Shown here in pieces: positions 16,734-24,121 of a DNA stretch of 64,000 nucleotides. The position numbers and the translations under genes were made by a program. Source of the DNA: Micromonospora sp. PLK6-60 (lineage in GTDB: Bacteria > Actinomycetota > Actinomycetes > Mycobacteriales > Micromonosporaceae); contig NZ_JAIOAA010000014.1 in NCBI RefSeq assembly GCF_019890675.1, positions 85,561 through 149,560 on the forward strand, given 5' to 3'. Every line of letters starts with the position of its first letter. Position 1 is the first letter of the stretch. The notes under the pieces are model-generated. The model saw nothing but the letters and a program-made list of their open reading frames with translations. It ran no database searches and was not told where the DNA came from.

Positions 16734-18182
16734 ATGGGAGCAGACGAGACGACCGGGGCACGCCCCACCGGGCCCAGCCGCCGGACCTTCCTGACCGCCT
16801 CCGCAGCGGCCACCGCCGCCGCCGTCGCCACCCCGGTGGCCGCCACCCCGGCCGCCGCCGCGCAGACCACCGCCCCACCCGGCCCCGGCCGACCGATCAC
16901 CCCGCAGCCGCCGGACCGCGAGCTGCGCGCGCTGCTGCGCGAGATCGACCGGCACCGGATCGAGGCCACCGTGCGCCGGCTGGCCGCCTTCGGCACCCGG
17001 CACACCCTCTCCGACCAGGACGACCCGGAGCGCGGCATCGGCGCCGCCCGGGACTGGATCCACCAGCGACTGACCGGGTACGCCGCCGCCTCCGGCGGGC
17101 GGATGACGGTGCAGCTCCAGTCGTACGTCCAGCAGCCCGCGTCCCGGATCCCGGTCGCCACCCGGATCACCAACGTGGTCGCCACCCTGCGCGGCGACAC
17201 CGCGCCCGAGCGGGTGTACGTCGTCACCGGGCACTACGACTCCCGGGCGACCGACGTGCTGGACGCGGTCAGCGACGCGCCCGGCGCCGACGACGACGCC
17301 TCCGGCGTGGCGGTGCTGATGGAGCTGGCCCGGGTGCTGGCCACCCGGCGCACCGAGGCGACGATCGTCTTCGCCGCGGTGGCCGGCGAGGAGCAGGGCC
17401 TGTACGGCTCGACGTACCTGGCCGGGCAGCTCAAGGCGGCCGGCGTGGACGTGCAGGGCATGTTCAGCAACGACATCGTGGGCTCGTCCACCGCCGACGA
17501 CGGCACCCGCGACCCGCGGCTGGTCCGCCTCTTCGCCGAGGGGGTGCCGACGGCCGAGACCCCGGCGGAGGCGAGCACCCGGCAGTCGGTCGGCGGCGAG
17601 AACGACTCCCCGTCCCGGCAACTGGCCCGGTTCGTCACCGACGTGGCCGACCACAGCCTCACCGACATGCGGGTCCGGGTGATCTACCGGCGGGACCGCT
17701 ACCTGCGGGGCAGCGACCACATCCCGTTCCTCCAGCAGGGCTGGCCGGCCGGCCGGTTCACCGAGCCCAACGAGGACTTCGCCCACCAGCACCAGGACGT
17801 CCGGGTGGTCGACGGCAAGCAGTACGGGGACCTGCCGGAGTTCTGCGACTTCGACTACATCACCCGGGTGGCCCGGGTGAACGGCGCGGCCCTGTGGTCG
17901 CTGGCCCAGGGCCCCGGCACACCGAAGGGGGTCGTCGTGGTCACCACCAACCTGACAAACGACACCACCCTGCGCTGGCGGCGCGGCGACGAGCCGGACC
18001 TGGCCGGCTACGAGGTGGTGTGGCGGGAGACCACGGCCGCGCAGTGGCAGCGGGTGATCGCCGTCGGCGACGTCACCGAGGCGACCGTCGACCTGTCCAA
18101 GGACAACGTCTTCTTCGGCGTACGCGCCGTCGACCGCGCCGGCCGCCGCAGCCCGGTCGCCTTCCCCCGCCCCGGCAGCTGA
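16734..18182 (+). CDS. Tat-exported M28-family zinc aminopeptidase
   Basis: 482 aa. N-terminal twin-arginine signal GPSRRTFLTASAAATAAA (Arg16-Arg17) with an Ala-rich cleavage region near 40-44, so it is folded before export. The M28 domain carries the zinc and catalytic residues: His167 in TGHYDS, Asp186-188 in GADDDASG, Glu219-Glu220 in AGEEQGLYG, a later His in GSDHIPF. The C-terminal ~100 residues look like a fibronectin-III-like beta domain (TTLRWRRGDEPDLAGYEVVWRE). Shared family role: release of N-terminal residues from extracellular peptides. Confidence 0.92.
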   Translation: MGADETTGARPTGPSRRTFLTASAAATAAAVATPVAATPAAAAQTTAPPGPGRPITPQPPDRELRALLREIDRHRIEATVRRLAAFGTRHTLSDQDDPERGIGAARDWIHQRLTGYAAASGGRMTVQLQSYVQQPASRIPVATRITNVVATLRGDTAPERVYVVTGHYDSRATDVLDAVSDAPGADDDASGVAVLMELARVLATRRTEATIVFAAVAGEEQGLYGSTYLAGQLKAAGVDVQGMFSNDIVGSSTADDGTRDPRLVRLFAEGVPTAETPAEASTRQSVGGENDSPSRQLARFVTDVADHSLTDMRVRVIYRRDRYLRGSDHIPFLQQGWPAGRFTEPNEDFAHQHQDVRVVDGKQYGDLPEFCDFDYITRVARVNGAALWSLAQGPGTPKGVVVVTTNLTNDTTLRWRRGDEPDLAGYEVVWRETTAAQWQRVIAVGDVTEATVDLSKDNVFFGVRAVDRAGRRSPVAFPRPGS

Positions 18183-18185
18183 GGT

Positions 18186-18239
18186 GTAAGGAGGGGCCCC
18201 TTATTAACAGACGTCTGTTAATAAGGGGCCCCTCCTTAC
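18186..18239. repeat. 54-bp perfect palindrome (27-bp stem)
   Basis: Every base from 18186 to 18212 pairs with 18213 to 18239, with no unpaired loop. Inside are GGGGCCCC blocks and an AT-rich centre TTAACAGACGTCTGTTAA. It begins three bases after the M28 peptidase stop codon, so it may end that transcript. Its lack of a loop and of a T-tract is unlike a normal terminator. I recall similar GGGGCCCC/TTATTAAC hairpins between genes in Micromonosporaceae, so it may be a mobile hairpin (REP- or MITE-like) repeat. Confidence 0.9.
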
Positions 18240-18289
18240 CCGCCGAAGGCGGTAGCTTTAGCGGGTTCCGCAACGATCGGAGGATGATC

Positions 18290-18355
18290 ATGGGTACGGC
18301 TGCTCTCGGCACGATGTCGGCCTCCGCTTCGTCGCGGGTGATCCCGGTCCGCTGA
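18290..18355 (+). CDS. 21-codon leader peptide upstream of the MFS exporter
   Basis: ATG at 18290 with GGAGG ending seven bases upstream (18279-18283), an excellent ribosome site. The peptide begins MGTAALGTMSASAS and ends with SRVIPVR before TGA. A TAGCTT hexamer at 18253-18258 may be the -10 element, giving a short leader. Downstream lies a structured region, then an efflux-type gene. This layout is typical of ribosome-stalling attenuation in antibiotic-resistance genes, where a drug stalls the ribosome on the leader ORF. Not proven from the sequence. Confidence 0.6.
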   Translation: MGTAALGTMSASASSRVIPVR

Positions 18356-18406
18356 CCCCCCGGGCCGATCCGGCCCACCGGGGGCACCGCGCCCCTCGCC
18401 CGTCGC

Positions 18407-18476
18407 GAAGCGATGAAGTGACCCGCCGTCCGGGCGGGTCCTCCGTCCTGGCGTGACCACGCCACCACATCGCTTC
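18407..18476 (+). promoter_or_regulatory. Three-way-junction RNA fold in the MFS leader
   Basis: Outer stem GAAGCGATG (18407-18415) with CATCGCTTC (18468-18476), 9 perfect pairs. Inside are two hairpins: GACCCGCC (18420-18427) with GGCGGGTC (18433-18440), and TGGCGT (18449-18454) with ACGCCA (18459-18464). It lies between the leader ORF stop and the second start codon, so translation of the leader could alter folding. A candidate attenuator. Confidence 0.6.
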
Positions 18477-18489
18477 CGAGGGAGTCCTC

Positions 18490-18561
18490 GTGTTTCCGCA
18501 GTTTCCGTGCGGGCGCCGCCGCGCGCCCGGACGTCGGCACGTCCCCGGGCGGTCGGCATGA
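18490..18561 (+). CDS. Second short ORF coupled to the MFS start (23 codons)
   Basis: GTG at 18490 with GAGGGAG five bases upstream. Its TGA (18559-18561) overlaps the MFS ATG (18558-18560) as ATGA, so ribosomes finishing here could restart on the exporter. Its product is Arg/Pro-rich (VFPQFPCGRRRAPG...) and probably has no function of its own. Alternatively this ribosome site could be a coincidence in GC-rich leader DNA. Confidence 0.45.
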   Translation: MFPQFPCGRRRAPGRRHVPGRSA

Positions 18562-19799
18562 CCGCCACCCGTACCGCCGGGAAGACCCGGCTCGGCCCCG
18601 ATTTCCGCCGGCTGTGGACCGCCAACGCCGTGTCCAACCTCGGTGACGGCGTCACCCTGGTCGCCGGCCCGCTGCTGGTCGCCTCGATCTCGACCGAGCC
18701 CGCGGCGGTGGCCGCCGCGGCACTCGCCCCACAACTGCCCTGGCTGCTGTTCAGCCTGGTCAGCGGCGCGCTGGTGGACCGGCTCGACCGGCGGAAGCTG
18801 GTGGTCACGGTCAACCTGGCCCGGGGCGCGGTGCTCGGCGCGCTGGCGCTGGCCGTGGTCACCGGCACGGCCACCGTCCCGCTGATCTGCCTGGCGTTCT
18901 TCCTGACCGGGCTGGGCGAGACCCTGGCCGACACCGCGTCGGGCGCGCTGCTGCCCTCGGTGGTGCCGGCCGAGCAGTTGGAGCGGGCGAACAGCCGGCT
19001 CTTCGCCGCCTTCGTGGTGGGCAACCAGTTCGCCGCGAAGCCGCTCGGGGCGTACCTGTTCACCGTGGGGGTGGCGGTGCCGTTCGCGGTCGACGCCGGC
19101 AGCTTCGGGCTGGCCGCGCTGCTGGTGGCGCTGCTGCGCTGGCGGCCGGTGCCGGCCGCCGACCCGGCGGCGCCGCGGCCCGGCGGCGGGCGGCTGCGGT
19201 CGCTGGGCGCCGACGTGGCCGCCGGCCTGCGGGCGCTGTGGTCGGTGCCGACGCTGCGGGTGCTGGCGATCTGCATCGCGGTGATGAACGTGGCGTTCTG
19301 CGCCGCGTTCGCCGCCTTCGTGCTCTACGCCCGGCAGCGGCTCGGGCTGGGCGACGTCGGGTACGGCGTGCTGCTGACCGCCTCGGCGGTGGGCGGGCTC
19401 GCCGGGACCGTGCTGGCCACCCGGCTGCGGGCCCGGTTCGGCACCCCGACGCTGCTGCGGGCGGGGCTGCTGATCGAGGTCGGGTTGCAGCTGGTGCTGG
19501 CCACCACCCGGCAGCCCGGGGTGGCCGGGGCGGCGCTGGTGATCTGGGGCGGGCACGCCATGGTCTGGGGCGTCCTGGTGGTGTCGCTGCGCCAGCGGCT
19601 CGTCCCCGATCCGCTGCGCGGCCGGGTGGGCAGCGCCTACGCGCTGGCCGACCTGGGCGGGGCGGCCGTCGGCACCGCGCTCGGCGGCCTGCTGGCCCAG
19701 GCCACCGGCGTCCTCACCGCCCCGTTCTGGGCCGCCGCGGCGGCCCTGACGGCGCTCACCGTCGCCGCCTGGCGCCCCCTGGGCCGCACCGACGGCTGA
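18558..19799 (+). CDS. MFS drug-efflux-type transporter
   Basis: 413 aa, 12 hydrophobic segments, MFS_3/EntS-like subgroup. N-terminal motif FRRLWTANAVSNLGDGVTLVAGPL is typical of actinobacterial macrolide and multidrug exporters; motif A appears as LVDRLDRRKLV between the second and third membrane segments. Residues 195-215 form the cytoplasmic central loop. The ATG at 18558 is chosen because the conserved N-terminus begins about ten residues later; an upstream in-frame GTG at 18453 would place 35 basic residues in front, inside the attenuator-like fold. Probably regulated by the leader described above. Confidence 0.88.
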   Translation: MTATRTAGKTRLGPDFRRLWTANAVSNLGDGVTLVAGPLLVASISTEPAAVAAAALAPQLPWLLFSLVSGALVDRLDRRKLVVTVNLARGAVLGALALAVVTGTATVPLICLAFFLTGLGETLADTASGALLPSVVPAEQLERANSRLFAAFVVGNQFAAKPLGAYLFTVGVAVPFAVDAGSFGLAALLVALLRWRPVPAADPAAPRPGGGRLRSLGADVAAGLRALWSVPTLRVLAICIAVMNVAFCAAFAAFVLYARQRLGLGDVGYGVLLTASAVGGLAGTVLATRLRARFGTPTLLRAGLLIEVGLQLVLATTRQPGVAGAALVIWGGHAMVWGVLVVSLRQRLVPDPLRGRVGSAYALADLGGAAVGTALGGLLAQATGVLTAPFWAAAAALTALTVAAWRPLGRTDG

Positions 19800-19870
19800 T
19801 CCGCCGGCCAGCCCCGGGCCCGGTCACCGCACCCGGTGGCCGGGCCCCGGGCGCGGAGGTCCACCCGCCA

Positions 19871-19925
19871 ATTGCCGCATCTCGCGCCGTCCCCGCGCCA
19901 GAACACCCCAGCCTGCCGCAACCCG
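19871..19925. repeat. Second locus of the 41-bp-period repeat (degenerate)
   Basis: TGCCGCA motifs at 19873 and 19914 are exactly 41 bp apart, as in the array at 6115. The first is followed by TCTCGCGCCGTC, close to TGTCGCGCCGTC of the 6115 array. The locus is between convergent genes and directly before a terminator stem. Confidence 0.55.
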
Positions 19926-19930
19926 CGCCA

Positions 19931-19970
19931 GCCCGCCCGGGCGCGCTCGCGCCAGGCCGCCCGGGCGGGC
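19931..19970. terminator. 13-bp perfect stem between convergent genes
   Basis: GCCCGCCCGGGCG (19931-19943) pairs with CGCCCGGGCGGGC (19958-19970) around a 14-base loop. It lies after the MFS stop, and its last base is the last base of the minus-strand DUF6510 stop codon, so it serves both directions. No T-tract. Confidence 0.7.
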
Positions 19971-20263
19971 TAGAGGGGGCGAGGGTGTGGCTGGTCGAGT
20001 GGCATCGGTACCTGGAGGAAGGTGGTGCCGCGCAGGTCCAGCCAGGCCCGGTCGGGCGCGCGGACCAGCCGCAGCATCACCTGGTCGCAGGCCGGGCAGC
20101 GGCCGACCAGGCCGGGCGCCTGCGCGAAGACGTGCAGGCCGGCCATCGGGCCGACCATCCCGCACGACTCGCAGCGGCCGGTCGCGCTGCTCAGGTCGAC
20201 GGCGAACAGCTCACGCAGCGGCCCGTCGAGCATGTTGCCGTCCACGTACGACATGTCGGTCAT
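19970..20263 (-). CDS. DUF6510 zinc-ribbon-like protein
   Basis: 97 aa with two CxxC pairs (CESCG near residue 31 and CPACD near 56) that should bind one metal ion. The pattern DGNMLDGPLRELFAVDLSSATGRC...GLVGRCPACDQVMLRLVR matches the actinobacterial DUF6510 family as I recall it. It is the last gene of a three-gene minus-strand operon after the ferredoxin-reductase-like and sulfite-oxidase-like genes (16-bp gap), which suggests a role with those redox proteins. Molecular function unknown. Confidence 0.82.
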   Translation of the reverse strand: MTDMSYVDGNMLDGPLRELFAVDLSSATGRCESCGMVGPMAGLHVFAQAPGLVGRCPACDQVMLRLVRAPDRAWLDLRGTTFLQVPMPLDQPHPRPL

Positions 20264-20279
20264 CGGCTCTCCTCGCCGG

Positions 20280-21041
20280 TCATCCGGTGGGCCCGAACCG
20301 CTCGGTCCGTACCCGCCGGGTCTGGTGGCCCAGCCCCACCAGCACGTCCGCCACCGTCTCCACGAAACCGGTCGGCCCGCAGACGTAACAGAGCGGCTCC
20401 AGGTCCGGCGGCCAGCCGTGGCTGTTGACGTCGGCCACGCCGATCCGGTGCGGCTCGCCCCGCCAGCCCTCCGGCGCCTGCCGGGTGTACACGTAGGTCA
20501 CGTCCAGGCCGAAGTCGTCGCGGGCGCGGGTGCGCAGCTCGTCGGCGTAGATCACGTCCTGCGGGGTGCGCGCCGAGTAGATCAGCCGGAACGGCGCCCG
20601 GTTGCCGGCCGCCCGGCGGGCCCGGACCATCGCCATCAGCGGCACCACCCCGGAGCCGCCGGCCACCAGCAGCACCGGCGCGGTCTCCTCGGGCCGCCAC
20701 ACGAACCAGCCGCCCACCGGGCCGCGGACCTCCACCGGGTCACCGGGGGCGTAGGCGTCGGTCAGGTACGGCGACACCTCGCCGTCCGGCACCCGCTGCA
20801 CCGTCAACGCGATCCGCTCCCCGTCGGCCGGGCCGGCCAACGAGTACGACCGGGCGGCCTGGTAGCCGTCGGCGGCGGTGAGCCGGACGTCGACGTGCTG
20901 CCCGGGCAGGTGCCCCGGCCAGCCCGGCACCGCCAGGATCAACGTCTGCGCGGTCGGCGTCTCGACCCGCCGCTCCACCAGCCGGGCCACCCGCCACATC
21001 AGCGGGGTGCCGGCCCGCCGGCCGGTCGTCGGCGCGGCCAC
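20280..21041 (-). CDS. Ferredoxin-NADP reductase-like FAD/NAD oxidoreductase
   Basis: 253 aa. FAD-binding motif ARSYSLAG (residues ~64-71), NAD(P) motif LLVAGGSGVVPLMAM (~118-132) and the C-terminal YVCGPTGFVETV typical of this family. No 2Fe-2S domain follows, so it must pass electrons to a separate carrier. Adjacent to and one base away from the molybdenum-cofactor protein gene, so it probably supplies or takes up its electrons. Confidence 0.9.
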   Translation of the reverse strand: MAAPTTGRRAGTPLMWRVARLVERRVETPTAQTLILAVPGWPGHLPGQHVDVRLTAADGYQAARSYSLAGPADGERIALTVQRVPDGEVSPYLTDAYAPGDPVEVRGPVGGWFVWRPEETAPVLLVAGGSGVVPLMAMVRARRAAGNRAPFRLIYSARTPQDVIYADELRTRARDDFGLDVTYVYTRQAPEGWRGEPHRIGVADVNSHGWPPDLEPLCYVCGPTGFVETVADVLVGLGHQTRRVRTERFGPTG

Positions 21042-21042
21042 C

Positions 21043-21642
21043 TCAGTCGCCCTGGTAGCGCTGCTCGCGCCACGGGTCGCCGTAGTCGTGGTAGCCGGCG
21101 GTCTCCCAGAAGCCCGGCTCGTCCTCCACGGTCAGCCGCACGCCGCGCACCCACTTCGCCGACTTCCAGAAGTAGAGGTGCGGCACCAGCAGCCGGGCCG
21201 GGCCGCCGTGCTCGGCGGGCAGCGGCTCGCCGTCGTAGGAGTGCACCACCCAGGCCCGCCCGTCGCGCAGGTCGTCCAGCGGCAGGTTGGTGGTGTAGCC
21301 GCCGTAGGAGTGGGCCTGCGCGTAGTCGGCGGCCGTGTCCACGCCGTCGAGCAGCGTGTCCAGCGAGACGCCCTGCCAGCTGGTGCCGAACTTCGACCAG
21401 CGGGTCACACAGTGGATGTCGACGGTCGGCGTCTCCTGCGGCAGGGCCATCAGCTCGTCCCAGGACCAGCGGAACTCGGCCCCGGTCTCGGTGGAGATGA
21501 CGAACTGCCAGGTGTCCAGCGGCACCCGCGGGGTCGGGCCAGCCGACAGCACCGGAAAGTCCTCGGTCAGGTACTGCCCTGGGGGCAGGTCCGGCCCGGT
21601 CGTACGGCGGCGGCCCGAGAAGCCCGGCGACACGATTCCCAC
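21043..21642 (-). CDS. Sulfite-oxidase-like molybdopterin oxidoreductase
   Basis: 199 aa, the minimal Mo-cofactor domain of the sulfite oxidase/YedY fold. Cys78 in VDIHCVTRWSKFGTSWQGV matches the Mo-ligand cysteine. The short GVSLDTLLDGV and HSYGGYTTNLPLDDL motifs are typical of this family. No Tat or Sec signal is present, so it is cytoplasmic, unlike YedY. The dimerisation domain of eukaryotic sulfite oxidase is absent. First gene of the operon with the reductase and DUF6510. Confidence 0.88.
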   Translation of the reverse strand: MGIVSPGFSGRRRTTGPDLPPGQYLTEDFPVLSAGPTPRVPLDTWQFVISTETGAEFRWSWDELMALPQETPTVDIHCVTRWSKFGTSWQGVSLDTLLDGVDTAADYAQAHSYGGYTTNLPLDDLRDGRAWVVHSYDGEPLPAEHGGPARLLVPHLYFWKSAKWVRGVRLTVEDEPGFWETAGYHDYGDPWREQRYQGD

Positions 21643-21701
21643 CCGTCAGTCCTACCACCCGGCGCACGCCGACGGGAGGGTTCGGCACAGGACCGCGCGG
21701 G

Positions 21702-22721
21702 TCAGGACCGCTCGGACACCACCTCGCGATCGCCGGGCGTCCGGTCTCGGGTGGCGCGCAGGCTGGTCAGGGTGACGATCACCAGCACCCCGATGATCAC
21801 GCCGAGCGAGGCGAGGGTGGGGATCTCCGGCACGCCGGGCCAGATGCCGTGCGCCCAGTGCAGGCCCAGCTTGACGCCGATGAAGGCGAGGATGACGGCC
21901 AGCCCGTAGCTGAGGTGCACCAGCCGGCTCAGCGCGGCGTGCAGCACGAAGTAGAGCGCCCGCAGGCCGAGCAGGGCGAACGCGTTGGTGACGAAGACCA
22001 GGTACGGGTCCTCGGTGATGCCGTACACGGCGGGCACCGAGTCCACCGCGAAGACCACGTCCGTGGCCAGCACCGCGACCACCACGAGGGCGAACGGGGT
22101 GAGCGCGCGCCGCGCGCCCTGCCGGACGGTCATCCGGGTGCCGTGGTACTCGTTGACCACCGGCATGAACCGGCGCAGCAGCTTCACCGAGCGCATCTTG
22201 TTGATGTCGACCTCCTGCTCGTGCCCGGACAGGGCGTCGCGCAGCAGCTTGATCGCGGTGGCGATCAGGATGAGGGCGAAGAGCAGGAAGGCGAAGTCGA
22301 GGGTCTGCAGCGCGGCGGCGCCCAGGGCGATGAAGACCGCGCGCAGCACCAGCGCGCCGGCGATGCCGTAGAGCAGCACCCGCTGGGCGAGCACGGCCGG
22401 CACCGCGAAGGCGGCCAGCAGCAGCATGAAGACGAAGAGGTTGTCGACCGAGAGGGACTTCTCGACCAGGTAACCGGTCAGGTACTCCACGCCCTGCTGG
22501 GAGCCGAACCGGGCCCAGATCCAGACGCCGAACGCCAGCGGCAGGGCGATGTAGAAGGCCGACCAGCCGAGCGCCTCTTTGATCGAGACCTCGTGCGGCT
22601 TCCGGGTGACCAGGAAGTCCAGCACCAGCAGGGCGAGCACCCCGCCGATGGTGACCGCCCAGAGCGTGGGCGTGCCGACCGACGACAACTGGCCGGCAGC
22701 AACGTACGACAATTCAGACAT
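21702..22721 (-). CDS. TerC/Alx-family integral membrane protein
   Basis: 339 aa with about nine hydrophobic segments. Family signatures visible: YLVEKSLSVDNLFVFMLLL with the conserved acidic/Asn cluster, VVAVLATDVVFAVDSVPAVYGITEDPYLVFVTNAFALLGLRALY. TerC relatives handle manganese export or metallation of secreted proteins. The upstream leader is a yybP-ykoY-type riboswitch, which supports a manganese role. The ATG at 22721 has GAGGAGG, with its first bases locked in a hairpin. Confidence 0.93.
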   Translation of the reverse strand: MSELSYVAAGQLSSVGTPTLWAVTIGGVLALLVLDFLVTRKPHEVSIKEALGWSAFYIALPLAFGVWIWARFGSQQGVEYLTGYLVEKSLSVDNLFVFMLLLAAFAVPAVLAQRVLLYGIAGALVLRAVFIALGAAALQTLDFAFLLFALILIATAIKLLRDALSGHEQEVDINKMRSVKLLRRFMPVVNEYHGTRMTVRQGARRALTPFALVVVAVLATDVVFAVDSVPAVYGITEDPYLVFVTNAFALLGLRALYFVLHAALSRLVHLSYGLAVILAFIGVKLGLHWAHGIWPGVPEIPTLASLGVIIGVLVIVTLTSLRATRDRTPGDREVVSERS

Positions 22722-22725
22722 GGGG

Positions 22726-22852
22726 CCTCCTCGAACACCGTGACATGTTCGAGGTCTCCTTCACCCACCATCGGTGGGCAACCACCCGAGGCATGCCCGG
22801 GGCACGCCGTACTGACCGGAATGGTTCGTGGGAAGTACTCCCCTCGTGGCGA
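22726..22852 (-). promoter_or_regulatory. yybP-ykoY-class (manganese) riboswitch of the TerC gene
   Basis: On the minus strand the 5' part reads CGAGGGGAGTA and the 3' part GGAGACCTCG, the conserved halves of the yybP-ykoY metal-sensing RNA. Aptamer helix P1 pairs CGAGG (22842-22846) with CCTCG (22750-22754). The same CCTCGAACA (22746-22754) can pair with TGTTCGAGG (22729-22737), which contains the beginning of the GAGGAGG ribosome site. The two pairings exclude each other: ligand binding should free the ribosome site, an ON switch at translation. Confidence 0.85.
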
Positions 22853-22899
22853 CAAGGTTAGGGCAACCTTCTGAGGAACGCCAACACCCGTCCGGCGGG

Positions 22900-23991
22900 T
22901 CACCCGCCGTCGCGGTGCAGCGCCCGTCGGTACAGCTCAAGGTGCGCGGCGGCCACCCTCGGCCAGGTGTACGCGGCGACGTACGCCCGGCCCCGTTCGG
23001 CCAGCCGGCGGCGCAGCACCGGGTCACCGAGCAGCCGGCCGACCGCCGCGACGATCGCCGCGCTGTCCTCCCGGGCCCGGATCACCGCCACCGCCCCGGC
23101 CCGGTGCGGCGCCCCGTCCCCGCCGTCGGGCACGGTGACCGCCGTCGGCGTGCCGTGCGCCAGCGCGCTGAGCAGGTGGCCGCTCGTCGCGCCCACCCCG
23201 GCCGGCGCGGGCAGCACCGCCACGTCGGCGGCGTGCAGCGCGGCGGAGATCCGTTCGGGCGGCAGCGGGCCGGTGACCGTCACCGCGTCGGCGGCGGCGT
23301 ACCGGCGGGCCAGCGCGGCCGGTTCCTCGGCGGGATCGGCGGCGGTGCCGCCGCCGATCACCAGCAGGCGCAGGTCCGGATGCGCCCGGCGCAGTTCCGG
23401 CAGCGCCCGGACCAGGTGACGCAGTCCGCCCTCCGGCCCGGCCGGGCCGAGGAAGGCGAGCAGCGGCGCCCCCTCCGGCAGACCCAGGCCGGCGCGCATC
23501 CGCCGGCCCGCGCGGGCCGCCCCCGGCTGGTCGGTGACCGGGGGCGCCGGCGGGATGACGACCGGTTCCGCCCCACCCGGACCGGGTACGTGGATCGCCG
23601 GGTCCGTCACCACCACGGCGGCGCTGCCCCGGCGGAGCCGGTCGGTGAGCCGGTGCCACGCGGAGCCGAGCCGGCCGGCCGGCTGCCCGTCGTGGTCACC
23701 GTCGGCGTGCAGCGTGGTGACCAGCGGGGTGGTCCGCGGCAGCAGCCCGGGCAGCAGCCCCGGCAGCCGATGTCCCGAGGAGGGCAGCTGCGCGTGCACC
23801 AGGTCGGGGCCGAGCCGGCGCACCTCGCGGGCCACCGCCAGCCCGCCCGTGGTGCCGACCGGCACCCGCTGCACCCGCACCCCGGCGGAGTCCAGCGCGC
23901 GCACCAGGTGGGTCAGGTAGCCGCCGAGCCCCTCCCCGTCCTCCCGGTACGGGTCGTGCAGCATGGCCACCCGGATCGGCTCCTCGGCCAT
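22900..23991 (-). CDS. GT4-family glycosyltransferase
   Basis: 363 aa. GT-B fold: N-terminal RVAMLHDPYREDGEGLGGYLTHLVRALDSAG with the acceptor-site glycine loop, DLVHAQLPSSGH, then a C-terminal half with LLAFLGPAGPEGGLRHLVRALPEL (nucleotide-sugar-binding region), VTVTGPLPPERISAALHAADVAVLP and a group-1 glycosyltransferase ending. It lacks signal peptide and membrane segments. The ATG at 23991 is preceded by GGGGTGG. Divergent from the CoA-transferase gene. Substrate unknown. Confidence 0.85.
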   Translation of the reverse strand: MAEEPIRVAMLHDPYREDGEGLGGYLTHLVRALDSAGVRVQRVPVGTTGGLAVAREVRRLGPDLVHAQLPSSGHRLPGLLPGLLPRTTPLVTTLHADGDHDGQPAGRLGSAWHRLTDRLRRGSAAVVVTDPAIHVPGPGGAEPVVIPPAPPVTDQPGAARAGRRMRAGLGLPEGAPLLAFLGPAGPEGGLRHLVRALPELRRAHPDLRLLVIGGGTAADPAEEPAALARRYAAADAVTVTGPLPPERISAALHAADVAVLPAPAGVGATSGHLLSALAHGTPTAVTVPDGGDGAPHRAGAVAVIRAREDSAAIVAAVGRLLGDPVLRRRLAERGRAYVAAYTWPRVAAAHLELYRRALHRDGG

Positions 23992-24121
23992 GCCACCCCC
24001 TCGGCTCGCCCGTCGGGGCGGGGTTCCCGGGGCCTGTCGCGGCAAACCCGCGCCCCGCCTAAGGTGGGCCCGCGGGCCCACCGCCCGCGGCGACCCCGGT
24101 CGCGCGCAGGAGGGAGACCCG

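Noticed and set aside
18453..18557. N-terminal extension of the MFS protein from a GTG at 18453
   Set aside because: Adds 35 basic residues in front of the conserved start and lies inside the three-way-junction fold; ATG at 18558 with coupled upstream ORF is better.
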